Below are positions 26,978 to 35,618 of a stretch of 64,000 nt of DNA, one piece after another (position 1 is the stretch's first letter; every line of letters starts with the position of its first letter). Source of the DNA: Pedobacter antarcticus (GTDB taxonomy: Bacteria; Bacteroidota; Bacteroidia; Sphingobacteriales; Sphingobacteriaceae); the NCBI RefSeq assembly GCF_900112985.1, contig NZ_FONS01000001.1, positions 989,730 to 1,053,729 of the forward strand. Reading direction: 5' to 3'. The notes under the pieces are model-generated. The model made no database searches. It was not told the DNA's origin and saw only the letters and a program-made list of their open reading frames with translations. A program made the translations under genes and the position numbers.

Positions 26978-28628
26978 AAAATACGCGAATCATCCAAATT
27001 ATAAATCACCTACAGGTATGCAGCTTCATGCTAAAAGCTGGCAGACAGAGTCTGTATTAAGGATGTTGCTAAACAATCTCGACGGTCAGGTTGCAGAAGA
27101 CCCGGAAAACCTTGTTGTTTATGGTGGTATCGGACAGGCTGCCCGTAACCCGGAATCATTGCGAAAGATAATTGAATTATTACTTGAATTAGATGAGCAC
27201 CATAGCTTACTGGTCCAGTCCGGCAAGCCCGTGGGAATTATCCGCAGTCATCCGGAAGCGCCGAGGGTTTTAATTGCAAATAGCAATTTAGTTCCAAAAT
27301 GGGCAACCTGGGAGCATTTTAATGAATTAAGATCCAAGGGCCTGATGATGTATGGACAAATGACAGCAGGCAGCTGGATATACATTGGAACCCAGGGTAT
27401 TCTTCAGGGAACTTACGAGACTTTTATAGCCTGTGGAAAAGAACATTTCAACAATGATCTGAAAGGCAAACTCATTGTCAGTGCTGGTTTAGGAGGAATG
27501 GGTGGTGCACAACCCCTAGCCGCCACGATGGCCGGAGCCGTTTTTCTGGGTGCGGATACGGATGCATCAAGGATTATGAAACGTGTAGAATCGAATTATA
27601 TAGACAAGATCAGCTACGATTACGAAGAAGCGATTTCATGGGTGCAAGATGCTATTGAGAAAGGCATTCCGTTATCAGTGGGTCTGGTCAGCGATGCCGG
27701 TGATCTGCTGGAGCGTTTAATTGCAAACAATCTGATTCCTGATATACTAACCGATCAGACCTCTGCACACGACCCGTTAAACGGGTATATTCCAAATGGA
27801 CTCACTGTTGAACAGGCGAGCGTTTTACGCGCTGGTGATCCGGATACCTATAAAGCAAAATCAATTAAAAGTATGGCAAGGCATGTGAACTTCATGCTCA
27901 AATTGAAACAGGCCGGTGCAGTCACTTTTGATTACGGAAACAATCTTCGGGAGTTTGCTAAACAAGGAGGTGCTGAAAATGCCTTTAACTTCCCGGGCTT
28001 CACCCCAGCTTATATCCGTCCCCTTTTTTGTGAAGGGAAAGGCCCGTTTCGCTGGGTCGCACTATCGGGTGATCCTGAGGATATATATACCACTGACCGT
28101 GCTTTAATGGAGGCATTTCCCGAAAACACAGACCTCATCAATTGGTTGCAAAAAGCTCAGGATAAGATTAGTTTCCAGGGTCTACCGGCAAGAATTTGCT
28201 GGCTGGGAATGGGTGACCGGGAAAAAGCAGGTTTACTGTTTAACGAACTTGTCGCAAGCGGTAAACTTAAAGGGCCGGTTGTAATTGGAAGGGATCATCT
28301 GGACTGCGGATCAGTTGCTTCTCCAAACCGGGAGACTGAAGGTATGCTGGATGGTTCTGATGCAGTATCTGACTGGCCGCTACTCAATTTGATGTCAAAT
28401 ACAGCGGGAGGTGCAACCTGGGTATCTTTTCATCACGGTGGCGGAGTTGGTATGGGTTATTCTCAACATGCGGGAATGGTGGTGCTTGCAGATGGAACGA
28501 AAAGAGCAGAAAGCTGTATCCGCAGGGTGCTGTACAATGACCCGGCTATGGGTATTTTCAGACATGCAGATGCCGGTTACGATCAGGCAAAAGAATGGGC
28601 GGAAAGATTTAACCTCACAATCGGATAA
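26952..28628 (+). CDS. hutU: Urocanate hydratase
   Basis: The 558-residue enzyme converts urocanate to imidazolonepropionate with tightly bound NAD+. Conserved features are [43 protein letters not shown], the NAD-binding [15 protein letters not shown] and the [12 protein letters not shown] motif. Length and motifs are normal for HutU. It overlaps hutH by 26 bp and shares a base with the hutI start (TAATG). Confidence 0.97.
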   Translation: MMNHSAFLEKYANHPNYKSPTGMQLHAKSWQTESVLRMLLNNLDGQVAEDPENLVVYGGIGQAARNPESLRKIIELLLELDEHHSLLVQSGKPVGIIRSHPEAPRVLIANSNLVPKWATWEHFNELRSKGLMMYGQMTAGSWIYIGTQGILQGTYETFIACGKEHFNNDLKGKLIVSAGLGGMGGAQPLAATMAGAVFLGADTDASRIMKRVESNYIDKISYDYEEAISWVQDAIEKGIPLSVGLVSDAGDLLERLIANNLIPDILTDQTSAHDPLNGYIPNGLTVEQASVLRAGDPDTYKAKSIKSMARHVNFMLKLKQAGAVTFDYGNNLREFAKQGGAENAFNFPGFTPAYIRPLFCEGKGPFRWVALSGDPEDIYTTDRALMEAFPENTDLINWLQKAQDKISFQGLPARICWLGMGDREKAGLLFNELVASGKLKGPVVIGRDHLDCGSVASPNRETEGMLDGSDAVSDWPLLNLMSNTAGGATWVSFHHGGGVGMGYSQHAGMVVLADGTKRAESCIRRVLYNDPAMGIFRHADAGYDQAKEWAERFNLTIG

Positions 28629-29872
28629 TGGAAAAAGAAACACATAAATTAATTGGTCCCTTTTCACAAATACTGACTATGGAGGGCATTAAAATGCATG
28701 GTTCCGTTTCCGACGATCAGTTGGTTTGCCTTGAAAATGCAGGCATATTAACCAAAGCCGGGAGAATCGAAGACGTAGGGAATTTTGAGACATTAAGAAG
28801 CCTGCACCCTTACGCTATAGTCGAACAGATCGATCAGGAACGTGTGCTTTTACCAGGTTTTATCGATTGCCATACTCATATTTGCTTTGGCGGAAGCCGC
28901 GCAAAGGATTACAGCCTTCGAATACAGGGTAGATCTTATCTGGAGATTGCTAAGAGTGGAGGGGGTATATGGGATTCTGTGCTGCAGACCAGAAAAGCCA
29001 GTATTCAACAGCTGGAAGCCGGTATTATCTCCAGGGCGAACAGGCACTTACACGAAGGTGTTACCACGATTGAAGTTAAGAGTGGTTATGGCCTTGATCT
29101 TGAACATGAACTTAAACAATTAACCGCGATAAGAAACGCGAATCAGAAAACCAAGGCAGACCTCATTTCTACTTGCCTCGCTGCTCATCTCCACCCTAAA
29201 GACTTTGGTGGAAATGCTACAGCTTACCTCGAATTTGTTTTGCAGACCATTCTACCGGAAATCAGCAGGCAGAAACTTTCAAACCGGGTTGATATTTTCA
29301 TTGAACAGAGTGCTTTCTCTGTAGAAGAAGCTATCCCCTATTTGAATAAAGCTGCAGCAATGGGGTTCAACCTGACGGTGCATGCAGACCAGTTTAGCAC
29401 CGGCGGACTGAAAGCTGCAATTCAGGTTGGTGCAATCTCAGCGGACCACCTGGAAGCATCTGGTGAAGCGGAGGCGAGTCTACTCGATCAATCCTCAACC
29501 GTCGCAGTTGTGCTCCCGGGAGCATCTCTTGGCCTGGGCATGTCATACGCGCCAGCACGTCTGTTGCTCAATAACGGTGCCTGCGTAGCCATCGCCAGCG
29601 ACTGGAATCCAGGATCTGCCCCAATGGGAGATCTGCTCATGCAGGCTGCTGTCCTAAGCGCATCCGAAAAGCTGACTACTGCAGAAGTATTTGCAGCACT
29701 AACTTTCAGGGCGGCAAAAGCATTGAATATTGTAGATAAAGGAGTTCTTGCCAAAGGCATGGTGGCCGATATGCAGGCCTACCCTACCGCTGATTATCGT
29801 GAGATTCTATACTATCAAGGGAAATTAAAACCTGCTGAAGTCTGGAAAGATGGAAGACTAGTTAAAAATTAA
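28628..29872 (+). CDS. hutI: Imidazolonepropionase
   Basis: The 414-residue amidohydrolase opens the imidazolone ring to give N-formimino-L-glutamate. Metal ligands lie in DCHTHICFGGSR (about 78-89), with later His in HADQF and the conserved Asp in ASDWNPGSAP. The start overlaps the hutU stop by one base. The next gene begins one base after its stop. Confidence 0.97.
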   Translation: MEKETHKLIGPFSQILTMEGIKMHGSVSDDQLVCLENAGILTKAGRIEDVGNFETLRSLHPYAIVEQIDQERVLLPGFIDCHTHICFGGSRAKDYSLRIQGRSYLEIAKSGGGIWDSVLQTRKASIQQLEAGIISRANRHLHEGVTTIEVKSGYGLDLEHELKQLTAIRNANQKTKADLISTCLAAHLHPKDFGGNATAYLEFVLQTILPEISRQKLSNRVDIFIEQSAFSVEEAIPYLNKAAAMGFNLTVHADQFSTGGLKAAIQVGAISADHLEASGEAEASLLDQSSTVAVVLPGASLGLGMSYAPARLLLNNGACVAIASDWNPGSAPMGDLLMQAAVLSASEKLTTAEVFAALTFRAAKALNIVDKGVLAKGMVADMQAYPTADYREILYYQGKLKPAEVWKDGRLVKN

Positions 29873-29873
29873 T

Positions 29874-30866
29874 ATGGAAATTGATCAACTCAACTATAAA
29901 TGTACTCCGCAGGAAAACTGGCAGGGACGGACAGACGGAATTGATTTTACACAACAGCGATGGCATCAGCGCATTCAATGCATTGATCTGCAGCAAAATG
30001 AAATACCAAGCGTTGCATCTGGAGCGATTGCATTTGCCCTGATTGGATTTTCATCTGATGAAGGGGTCAGACGAAATGGTGGCAGAACAGGCGCAGTGAA
30101 TGGCCCTGCTGCTTTCAGAAAGGCTTCTGCTAACCTACCCGTACATTTTAATGAACAAACTGCCATCTATGACCTGGGTGATATCTGTTGTACGGATGGT
30201 AATCTTGAAAAAGCACAACATGAGCTTGCTAAATTAGTTACTTCAGCCCTCCATAAAGGGCTTACTCCTTTATTGATTGGCGGAGGTCACGAGATCGCAT
30301 ATGGACACTACTGTGGTATCAATGACGCCATTAATCCAGAAAAAAGTATTGGTATTATAAATTTTGACGCTCATTTTGATCTTCGGGAAAAGGGGTCTGC
30401 AGGATTTAGTTCCGGTACCGGATTTCTACAGATCGCTAATGATTGTATGCAAAGTGGTAAGACGTTTAACTATTTACCAGTCGGTATTCAAAAAAATGGA
30501 AATACCCAGGCACTGTTCCTGACCGCAGAGAAGTTAGGTGTCGCGCATATCCCGGCAGCGCTATTTGCTAGTAAAGGTCAGGAGGAGGTTTTGGCAAAAA
30601 TCAAAGTCTTCATAGATTCTGTGGATCATGTTTACCTGACTATCTGTATGGATGTCTTTTCTGCAGCTTTCTCCCCCGGAGTCAGCGCTCCTGCTTTTAC
30701 AGGAATCTATCCTGATCATTTCTTCTTCAGCTGTCTGGAACTCATCATGACGAGCGGCAAACTGATCAGCATGGACATTGCCGAGCTTAACCCGGTTTAC
30801 GACGAAGCGGATAGAACGGCTAAGCTGACTGCCGCAATCGCATTCCAGCTCCTGTCTGCAAACTAA
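29874..30866 (+). CDS. hutG: Formimidoylglutamase (arginase family)
   Basis: The 330-residue ureohydrolase converts N-formimino-L-glutamate to glutamate and formamide, the last step of this pathway version. Mn-binding motifs are GGGHEIAYGHY, NFDAHFDLR and CMDVFSAAFSPGVSAP. Presence of this enzyme rather than HutF/HutG-deformylase or a formiminotransferase shows the four-step route. It is the last gene of the operon. Confidence 0.94.
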   Translation: MEIDQLNYKCTPQENWQGRTDGIDFTQQRWHQRIQCIDLQQNEIPSVASGAIAFALIGFSSDEGVRRNGGRTGAVNGPAAFRKASANLPVHFNEQTAIYDLGDICCTDGNLEKAQHELAKLVTSALHKGLTPLLIGGGHEIAYGHYCGINDAINPEKSIGIINFDAHFDLREKGSAGFSSGTGFLQIANDCMQSGKTFNYLPVGIQKNGNTQALFLTAEKLGVAHIPAALFASKGQEEVLAKIKVFIDSVDHVYLTICMDVFSAAFSPGVSAPAFTGIYPDHFFFSCLELIMTSGKLISMDIAELNPVYDEADRTAKLTAAIAFQLLSAN

Positions 30867-31192
30867 TATCTGCGAAAATCTCATTTACAATTGAGCAGTC
30901 TGATCCGGGAAAGTATGCTGTTTCCCGGATCGAACCTCAAATTAACCTCCATTTCCAGAAGCATAAATCCGTTTTCAATAGAAGCTTTACATCCAATTGA
31001 AATTTTTCTAATTGAACAGCAGGCAATTAAGTTATTTTTCATTTTTTTTAATAAAACGAATGCATAAAATGTGATCTATTTACTTACCTTTGTCGCACAC
31101 CAAATCAGAAAGATCATTACGATCAGCAAATTTGGTCTCTGCCGGATAGCAGATCCTTACCTAAAGGAAACAAAAAGGTGATACCATTTTTT
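30867..31192. other. hutG-tRNA intergenic region
   Basis: No gene is seen. A perfect 11-bp hairpin, GATCCGGGAAA (30902-30911 region, closing at 30921-30931), lies 36 bases after hutG and may end the operon, though no T tract follows. TACCTTTG at 31085-31092 fits the -7 consensus and would give the tRNA a leader of roughly 90 bases. Confidence 0.5.
30902..30931 (+). terminator. Hairpin ending the hut operon
   Basis: An 11-bp perfect stem, GATCCGGGAAA/TTTCCCGGATC, with an 8-base loop. No poly-T follows, so it may act as a 3' stabiliser or a weak terminator. Confidence 0.6.
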
Positions 31193-31266
31193 CGGGGTGT
31201 AGCGTAGCCCGGTATCGCGCCTGCTTTGGGAGCAGGAGGTCGTAGGTTCGAATCCTGCCACCCCGA
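31193..31266 (+). tRNA. tRNA-Pro (anticodon TGG)
   Basis: The 74-base gene folds as a normal cloverleaf: acceptor CGGGGTG/CACCCCG, anticodon stem CCTGC/GCAGG around loop TTTGGGA (anticodon TGG, codon CCA), T-loop GGTTCGAATCC, discriminator A. CCA is not encoded. A second identical copy is at 44059-44132, and the last 16 bases plus 4 flanking bases recur at 31437-31456. Confidence 0.97.
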
Positions 31267-31272
31267 CACACG

Positions 31273-31308
31273 AAAGCCTCTTTTGCTTAAAGCAAAAGAG
31301 GCTTTTTT
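31273..31308 (+). terminator. Intrinsic terminator of tRNA-Pro
   Basis: A stem of about 14 bp (AAGCCTCTTTTGC against GCAAAAGAGGCTT) with a small loop is followed by T6. The T tract is also the start of the next large hairpin. Confidence 0.9.
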
Positions 31309-31373
31309 ATTTACATACCGTCCCAAACCGAGCGCAGCGATGTTTTGGAGGACGGTATGTAAATAAAAAAGCC
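31300..31373. repeat. Perfect 24-bp inverted repeat beside tRNA-Pro
   Basis: Bases 31300-31323 are perfectly complementary to 31350-31373; the 26-base centre contains GAGCGCAGCGA. The left arm shares its first bases with the tRNA terminator. The arms include T6/A6 runs, so the structure could terminate transcription in both directions, or be a mobile or repetitive palindromic unit. Confidence 0.8.
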
Positions 31374-31436
31374 AGCTCTGAGGTACGAAGAACGAGGCTT
31401 GAGTTTGAATCCCCCCTATTCAGGATCAGCGCAGCT

Positions 31437-31456
31437 AATCCTGCCACCCCGACACA
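31437..31456 (+). repeat. 20-nt duplicate of the tRNA-Pro 3' end (att-like)
   Basis: AATCCTGCCACCCCGACACA is an exact direct repeat of 31251-31270, the T-arm/acceptor 3' end of the tRNA plus four flanking bases. A displaced copy of a tRNA 3' end downstream of the gene is the usual mark of a tyrosine-recombinase attachment site. No integrase lies between the copies, which are only 186 bp apart. Confidence 0.65.
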
Positions 31457-31464
31457 AAATTATT

Positions 31465-31489
31465 AAAAGAGGCTTATGGCCTCTTTTTT
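31465..31489 (+). terminator. Intrinsic terminator after the tRNA fragment
   Basis: AAAAGAGGC (31465-31473), loop TTATG, GCCTCTTTTTT. It resembles the real tRNA terminator and lies just downstream of the stop of the minus-strand beta-helix gene; its reverse strand also has a short A/T-flanked stem. Confidence 0.7.
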
Positions 31490-31513
31490 CGTTATATCCC
31501 TTTTAAAGCTAAC

Positions 31514-33679
31514 CTAGTTTGACTGCACCTTTGCAGGATATGACTCACGATCCGGCAAATCAAATACTTCATCATAAGGCTGCTTACCTGCACCGTTGTT
31601 ATACAATGCAACACGCTTCACACCGGTTTCTGTGCTACCACCTATCCCATTGATAACGTTTTGGATATTACCCGGCCCAGCAAAACGTGTAGTACACATC
31701 TTTTCGAGTTTCACTTTCGGGCTATTAGGTACTTCGAATCCGTTTTTCTTATTCACATGACCGTCGGTTCCTGTGATCACTGCGTAAGAACCCATTCCTA
31801 TACTATGATGTTCTTTAACGGAATTAGCCACTTTGAATGCTGCATAACCGTCGACTCTGCCTCCCTGACTAGTCCAGCTTGCTTGATTCGGTGCATCATA
31901 GGGAGGTTCATTTTGGAAGAAATAAGTCCTGCCACGCTCTCCTAACCATAACACTTCATACTCTTGATAGTGCTCTGCAAAAAGAGCATAAATCGTAACA
32001 TCGTCGCCAGTGACGATCAGTCCGTTTTTAGACCTATCCCGCACCCAACGCGCATCTCCTCCGGGTTGCGAACCATGGTCGGCACGCCACAACCAGAAGT
32101 GGTCACCCACTACATTATTGCTGTTTATTTGCATCGAAGTATGTATCTGAATTTTTTTTGATTGAACCCCACCCACTCTGCAAGTGATATCTGTAAGCAA
32201 AACAGGGTTTGCGGCATGGTCGGCATTCGCTCCTTCATCGCCAATTCTAACCTGATAAGTCGTACTATTGAATGAATCCATAAGCAATCCAGCAATGATA
32301 ATCCCATCCTTATCGTCGGCATAAATACATCCCCAGGTGTTCTTCTCGGTAGGCTCCAGCGTTACCGAAGCTATACCAGCACCCAGAAGTATGGCATCTT
32401 TTCTATTCACTTGAATAGGCGCATTCAATGCGTAATGTCCTGGTGTGAAAAATATATTTTTACCGGCCTTTAGTGCCGTATTAATTTCTAAATCTGTGTC
32501 GCCTTCTTTTGCAATATACCAGTCGGTAAGCAAATCCTGAATTTCGCCTTCGCCCATATCTGTCGACGACCATGAAACTCCTACTCTGTTCTTTTGCCAT
32601 GCCGGAACAAATACTTTGTATTCGCCATCGTTATCTATAAAGAGGAAAGGTTTCTCTCTGATAATAGGTGTATTAGAAATTGGAGAGTTGGCCTCGTCCG
32701 CTTGCGGAGGATTTACGCAACCCTGCCAAACCATGTTATAAGAACCACCCATAGTTCCCGAACCAGAAGGAAAAACCGCATTTCTGGTGTACCATTGTTG
32801 TTGTCCACCCCAGTTTGGTCTGGACGATGTATAATGCGTATCGGCGATAAAACCACCGCTACCCCAGAAATTGTCTTTTCCAACATCTGAGATATATTTC
32901 GAAGTGCTTTCAATCAGCATCCTGCGCGCACTGGTTGACTGAGAAACTGTCCAGGCAAAATCTCGCATCACGGCCACATTTTCCATAGAACGCCAGAATG
33001 TGCACGTGGCATTTGCTCCGCCCGAAAGGTGAGGTCTGGTGAATACAGAACCCAATTTAACATCTGCCGGTACTTTACCCAAACCTCCAATGTGGGCGTA
33101 AAATCCCAATTCTATCGAGTTAGCCGCTGCCGATGATGCAGATCCTGACCCGCCTGAATCATAAGTTTGCTCATTAACGTTTGCTTTGAAATAATACGCC
33201 TGACGTTTTGTAGTCCACTCACCATTCGGTCCGCCCAGACCGATCGTGGAAAAATGCGAATTAATTTCATTCCTTGAAGTTTCTGCTTTTTCGTATTTTC
33301 TATCGTAGAAATACATATTGTCACCAAAAATCTGGCCTTCCAGCGAAAGTATTATTGTTATTGAGTTGCGGGTAATTTTATAATAGTTTTCGTACTTATC
33401 CGCACCTGGTTTAATATCTGTGAATATCAATTTGGAAGTCGACCCTACGAACGCAAAATCTGAAGCCAGACGACTACCTCCTCTTGTGATTTTATAAGCT
33501 CCGGAGGTGCCAAATGCTGGCCATGATAGCGAGATGCTATGCTTCTCCTTATTGTAAGTGATCTTGCCCTCTATTTCACTCTCCAGTCCTTTTTTATCAG
33601 TTGAATAGGATACTGTAAAAAAGCATAGAGTTAAAATAAACGCTGATGCTGCAAATAGAGAGGTTAACTTCTTACTCAT
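31514..33679 (-). CDS. Secreted right-handed beta-helix (GH55-like) protein
   Basis: The 721-residue protein has a signal peptide (about 1-26), an N-terminal fibronectin-type-III-like region (about 35-110, ISLSWPAFGTSGAYKITRGG) and a long pectate-lyase-like region made of two helix blocks. The first contains SIELGFYAHIGGLGKVPADV and TFWRSMENVAV, the second GKNIFFTPGHYALNAPIQV and VGDHFWLWRADHG. The same arrangement occurs in actinobacterial secreted proteins annotated 'coagulation factor 5/8 type' or, misleadingly, 'adenylyl cyclase', related to GH55-type glucanases. Polysaccharide binding or cleavage is likely; substrate unknown. It stands alone next to the tRNA-Pro scar, suggesting accessory DNA. 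Confidence 0.75.
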   Translation of the reverse strand: MSKKLTSLFAASAFILTLCFFTVSYSTDKKGLESEIEGKITYNKEKHSISLSWPAFGTSGAYKITRGGSRLASDFAFVGSTSKLIFTDIKPGADKYENYYKITRNSITIILSLEGQIFGDNMYFYDRKYEKAETSRNEINSHFSTIGLGGPNGEWTTKRQAYYFKANVNEQTYDSGGSGSASSAAANSIELGFYAHIGGLGKVPADVKLGSVFTRPHLSGGANATCTFWRSMENVAVMRDFAWTVSQSTSARRMLIESTSKYISDVGKDNFWGSGGFIADTHYTSSRPNWGGQQQWYTRNAVFPSGSGTMGGSYNMVWQGCVNPPQADEANSPISNTPIIREKPFLFIDNDGEYKVFVPAWQKNRVGVSWSSTDMGEGEIQDLLTDWYIAKEGDTDLEINTALKAGKNIFFTPGHYALNAPIQVNRKDAILLGAGIASVTLEPTEKNTWGCIYADDKDGIIIAGLLMDSFNSTTYQVRIGDEGANADHAANPVLLTDITCRVGGVQSKKIQIHTSMQINSNNVVGDHFWLWRADHGSQPGGDARWVRDRSKNGLIVTGDDVTIYALFAEHYQEYEVLWLGERGRTYFFQNEPPYDAPNQASWTSQGGRVDGYAAFKVANSVKEHHSIGMGSYAVITGTDGHVNKKNGFEVPNSPKVKLEKMCTTRFAGPGNIQNVINGIGGSTETGVKRVALYNNGAGKQPYDEVFDLPDRESYPAKVQSN

Positions 33680-34082
33680 AAGAATTATCTTTTTTTTAAT
33701 GATTTCTATTAATCTATAAATTATGATGTCACAATTTAATGAAAATGCTAGAATATTCTCGACATAAGAGTTTTAGAAGCCAATTATAATCATCATCAAT
33801 TCCTTAAATCTGGCAAGAAACGGTTCGAAGATCATACCGGCTGGAGTGAACAGTAAAGAAAGTTTTCCAGTTTTCTATTTATCGCCATACGATAGACTGT
33901 ATTTCGTGATTGTATCGGATCTTGTCCGTATCACCTCCACAGTTCCTTCATTGTTTCTTCAATTCCGATTGAAGGAACAATGAAGGAAGTCCGAACAAAC
34001 CCCGAACAAAGTGTGAAGCAAATGTTGATGAAACCAACACATGACTCTATTAACCCTTGGTTAATGAACTACCCGTTTTTCT
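33680..34082. other. 403-bp gap with a long hairpin
   Basis: No gene is seen. Bases 33943-33963 pair with 33968-33988 (21-nt arms, one G-T pair) around loop TCCG. Immediately after come two GAACAAA repeats (CCGAACAAACCCCGAACAAA, 33991-34010), and TTAACC/GGTTAA near 34049-34063. Confidence 0.5.
33943..33988. repeat. Long near-perfect hairpin upstream of the beta-helix gene
   Basis: The 21-nt arms begin TTCCTTCATTGTT and end AACAATGAAGGAA; only one position is a wobble. No T tract flanks it, so it is not a standard terminator; an operator or repetitive palindrome is possible. Confidence 0.6.
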
Positions 34083-34883
34083 CTATTGAATAGTATAACG
34101 GTCAGCGGCTTTACTATGCTGTGAACCCTTGAACAATTTGAGGCGGGCATCTTCATAATTATCTATTAACTGCTGATCATTGACTGAAGGATGCGTAGCT
34201 AATTCACCGTTATCCAACCCGACGAGAATTGCATCTACACAGTCTTCAGTTTCCATAATAGTAGACGCATCTAAAGCCGACAGCGGAATGCCTCCTACTT
34301 CCCAAATCTCAGTGGCAGTGGTCGCTGGATTTACTAGCTGAACCCGGACGTTTGTTCCCTTCAATTCTTCTTGCAATCCACGTGTGTACTGCACCACAAA
34401 ACCTTTCGTTCCGCTGTAAACAGCACTGATTGGTAATGAATAAAATCCCAAAACTGAGGCTATATTAACTAAGACACCTTCGTTTCTTTCTATAAACAAT
34501 GGTAACACCGCATTTGATAAGAGCATTAAGGCAGTTACATTCACACCGATCATTGCTTTTTGTTTCTCCGTGCTTGTCGCAGTAACTGACGCAAGCGTGG
34601 AAGTACCTGCGTTGTTAATGAGAAGAGTAATACTCTTATCTGCCGACAGATCATTAACCACACCCTGCAGATCCGTTTCAGACCCTAAGTCTGCGACCAG
34701 ATTGGTTACTTTGATACCATACTTATTCTCTAACTTTTCCGCAAGGCTATCCAACCTGTCTTTACGACGTGCTACCAGTTTCAAATTATATCCGCGTTTG
34801 GCTAGTCTTTCGGCAAATACTTCGCCTAACCCAGAAGACGCACCCGTTACTACTGCAGTGCCCATGTTTTTATTGTCTTTCAT
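34083..34883 (-). CDS. Short-chain dehydrogenase/reductase
   Basis: The 266-residue SDR has the Rossmann motif TGASSGLG, the NNAG motif, Ser in NIASVLG and the catalytic Tyr-x-x-x-Lys in VYSGTKG. The ATG at 34883 is chosen because the frame's only earlier start (34904) is TTG and lies close to the promoter. It is divergent from a tetR gene and shares a palindromic operator-promoter region with it, so it is very probably the repressor's target. Substrate unknown. Confidence 0.92.
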   Translation of the reverse strand: MKDNKNMGTAVVTGASSGLGEVFAERLAKRGYNLKLVARRKDRLDSLAEKLENKYGIKVTNLVADLGSETDLQGVVNDLSADKSITLLINNAGTSTLASVTATSTEKQKAMIGVNVTALMLLSNAVLPLFIERNEGVLVNIASVLGFYSLPISAVYSGTKGFVVQYTRGLQEELKGTNVRVQLVNPATTATEIWEVGGIPLSALDASTIMETEDCVDAILVGLDNGELATHPSVNDQQLIDNYEDARLKLFKGSQHSKAADRYTIQ

Positions 34884-34911
34884 TTTTCTTGTAATTAAAT
34901 TCAACTTTTAT

Positions 34912-34933
34912 ATGTAAACCGATCGGTTTACAT
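34912..34933. promoter_or_regulatory. TetR operator candidate O1
   Basis: TGTAAACCGATCGGTTTACA (34913-34932) is a perfect 20-bp palindrome, flanked by A and T that extend the symmetry to 22. It lies between the SDR start and the second site, covering the predicted SDR transcription start. Confidence 0.8.
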
Positions 34934-34934
34934 A

Positions 34935-34970
34935 ATTGCAAATGTAAACCGTTTAGTTTACATTTGCAAT
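34935..34970. promoter_or_regulatory. TetR operator O2 with two embedded divergent promoters
   Basis: Arms of 15 bp, ATTGCAAATGTAAAC (34935-34949) and its exact complement (34956-34970), flank CGTTTA. The inner part is a second TGTAAACCG-type site. On the plus strand TTG (34936-34938) and TACATTTG (34959-34966) are 20 bases apart, as -33 and -7 of tetR; on the minus strand the mirror-image elements serve the SDR gene. Confidence 0.75.
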
Positions 34971-34985
34971 GGAAAAATATCAATT

Positions 34986-35567
34986 ATGACTAAAGAAGTA
35001 AATTTGAGCTCGAGATCCCTTAAACGGGATGAAATGATTAAATACGCTTACGAACTTTTTTATAAAAATGGCTTTCACGCTACCGGTGTAGATGCGATAA
35101 TTCAAGGCACAGGCATTTCCAAACGTACGCTATACAAGCATTTCGCTTCTAAAGAAGGTTTAATCCTTGCTTCAATAGACTATTATCACCAAACTATGTA
35201 CACGGTTATTTTCAATTATTTGCAAAAATATGACTCAAAAAAACCGGTTGAAAAGGCGTTAAAAATTTTCGACTTCTTGTCCATGCATGTAGATGCCGGT
35301 AAGCAGTACGGCTGTTTTGCAATGAATGCTAAGAATGAATACGCAAATAAGGCTATGGAAATTGAGACGGCCTGTGATGCTTATGTCCAAGCTCTTCAGG
35401 AACTGATTGAACGCTATCTGAAAGAGGGAAATTTAGAGGATAGCAAATCATTGTCCATGCAGGTAATGATGCTATTTGAAGGCGCAATTATCCGAAGTAA
35501 GGGACTGGGTAATTCACATCCGATTAAACTGGCAAAAGCTGCTGCAGAATTGATATGTAATCAATAA
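34986..35567 (+). CDS. TetR/AcrR-family repressor
   Basis: The 193-residue protein has the TetR helix-turn-helix at about residues 15-60 (AYELFYKNGFHATGVDAII, GISKRTLYKHFASKEGL) and a C-terminal ligand domain of the TetR_C_16/YxaF-like type with Cys in KQYGCFAMNA. It is divergent from the SDR gene across the palindromes at 34912-34970 and probably represses both genes until an electrophile or small molecule binds; this is inference. Confidence 0.93.
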   Translation: MTKEVNLSSRSLKRDEMIKYAYELFYKNGFHATGVDAIIQGTGISKRTLYKHFASKEGLILASIDYYHQTMYTVIFNYLQKYDSKKPVEKALKIFDFLSMHVDAGKQYGCFAMNAKNEYANKAMEIETACDAYVQALQELIERYLKEGNLEDSKSLSMQVMMLFEGAIIRSKGLGNSHPIKLAKAAAELICNQ

Positions 35568-35618
35568 TACAGGAGAAGCCCCAAATCGCATGATTGGAGG
35601 CTTCTCCCGTATTATTTT
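35565..35618. terminator. Bidirectional terminator between tetR and the aldolase gene
   Basis: GGAGAAGCC (35572-35580) pairs with GGCTTCTCC (35599-35607), extended by TAATAC/GTATTA outside. T4 follows on the plus side. It overlaps both stop codons of the convergent genes. Confidence 0.75.
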
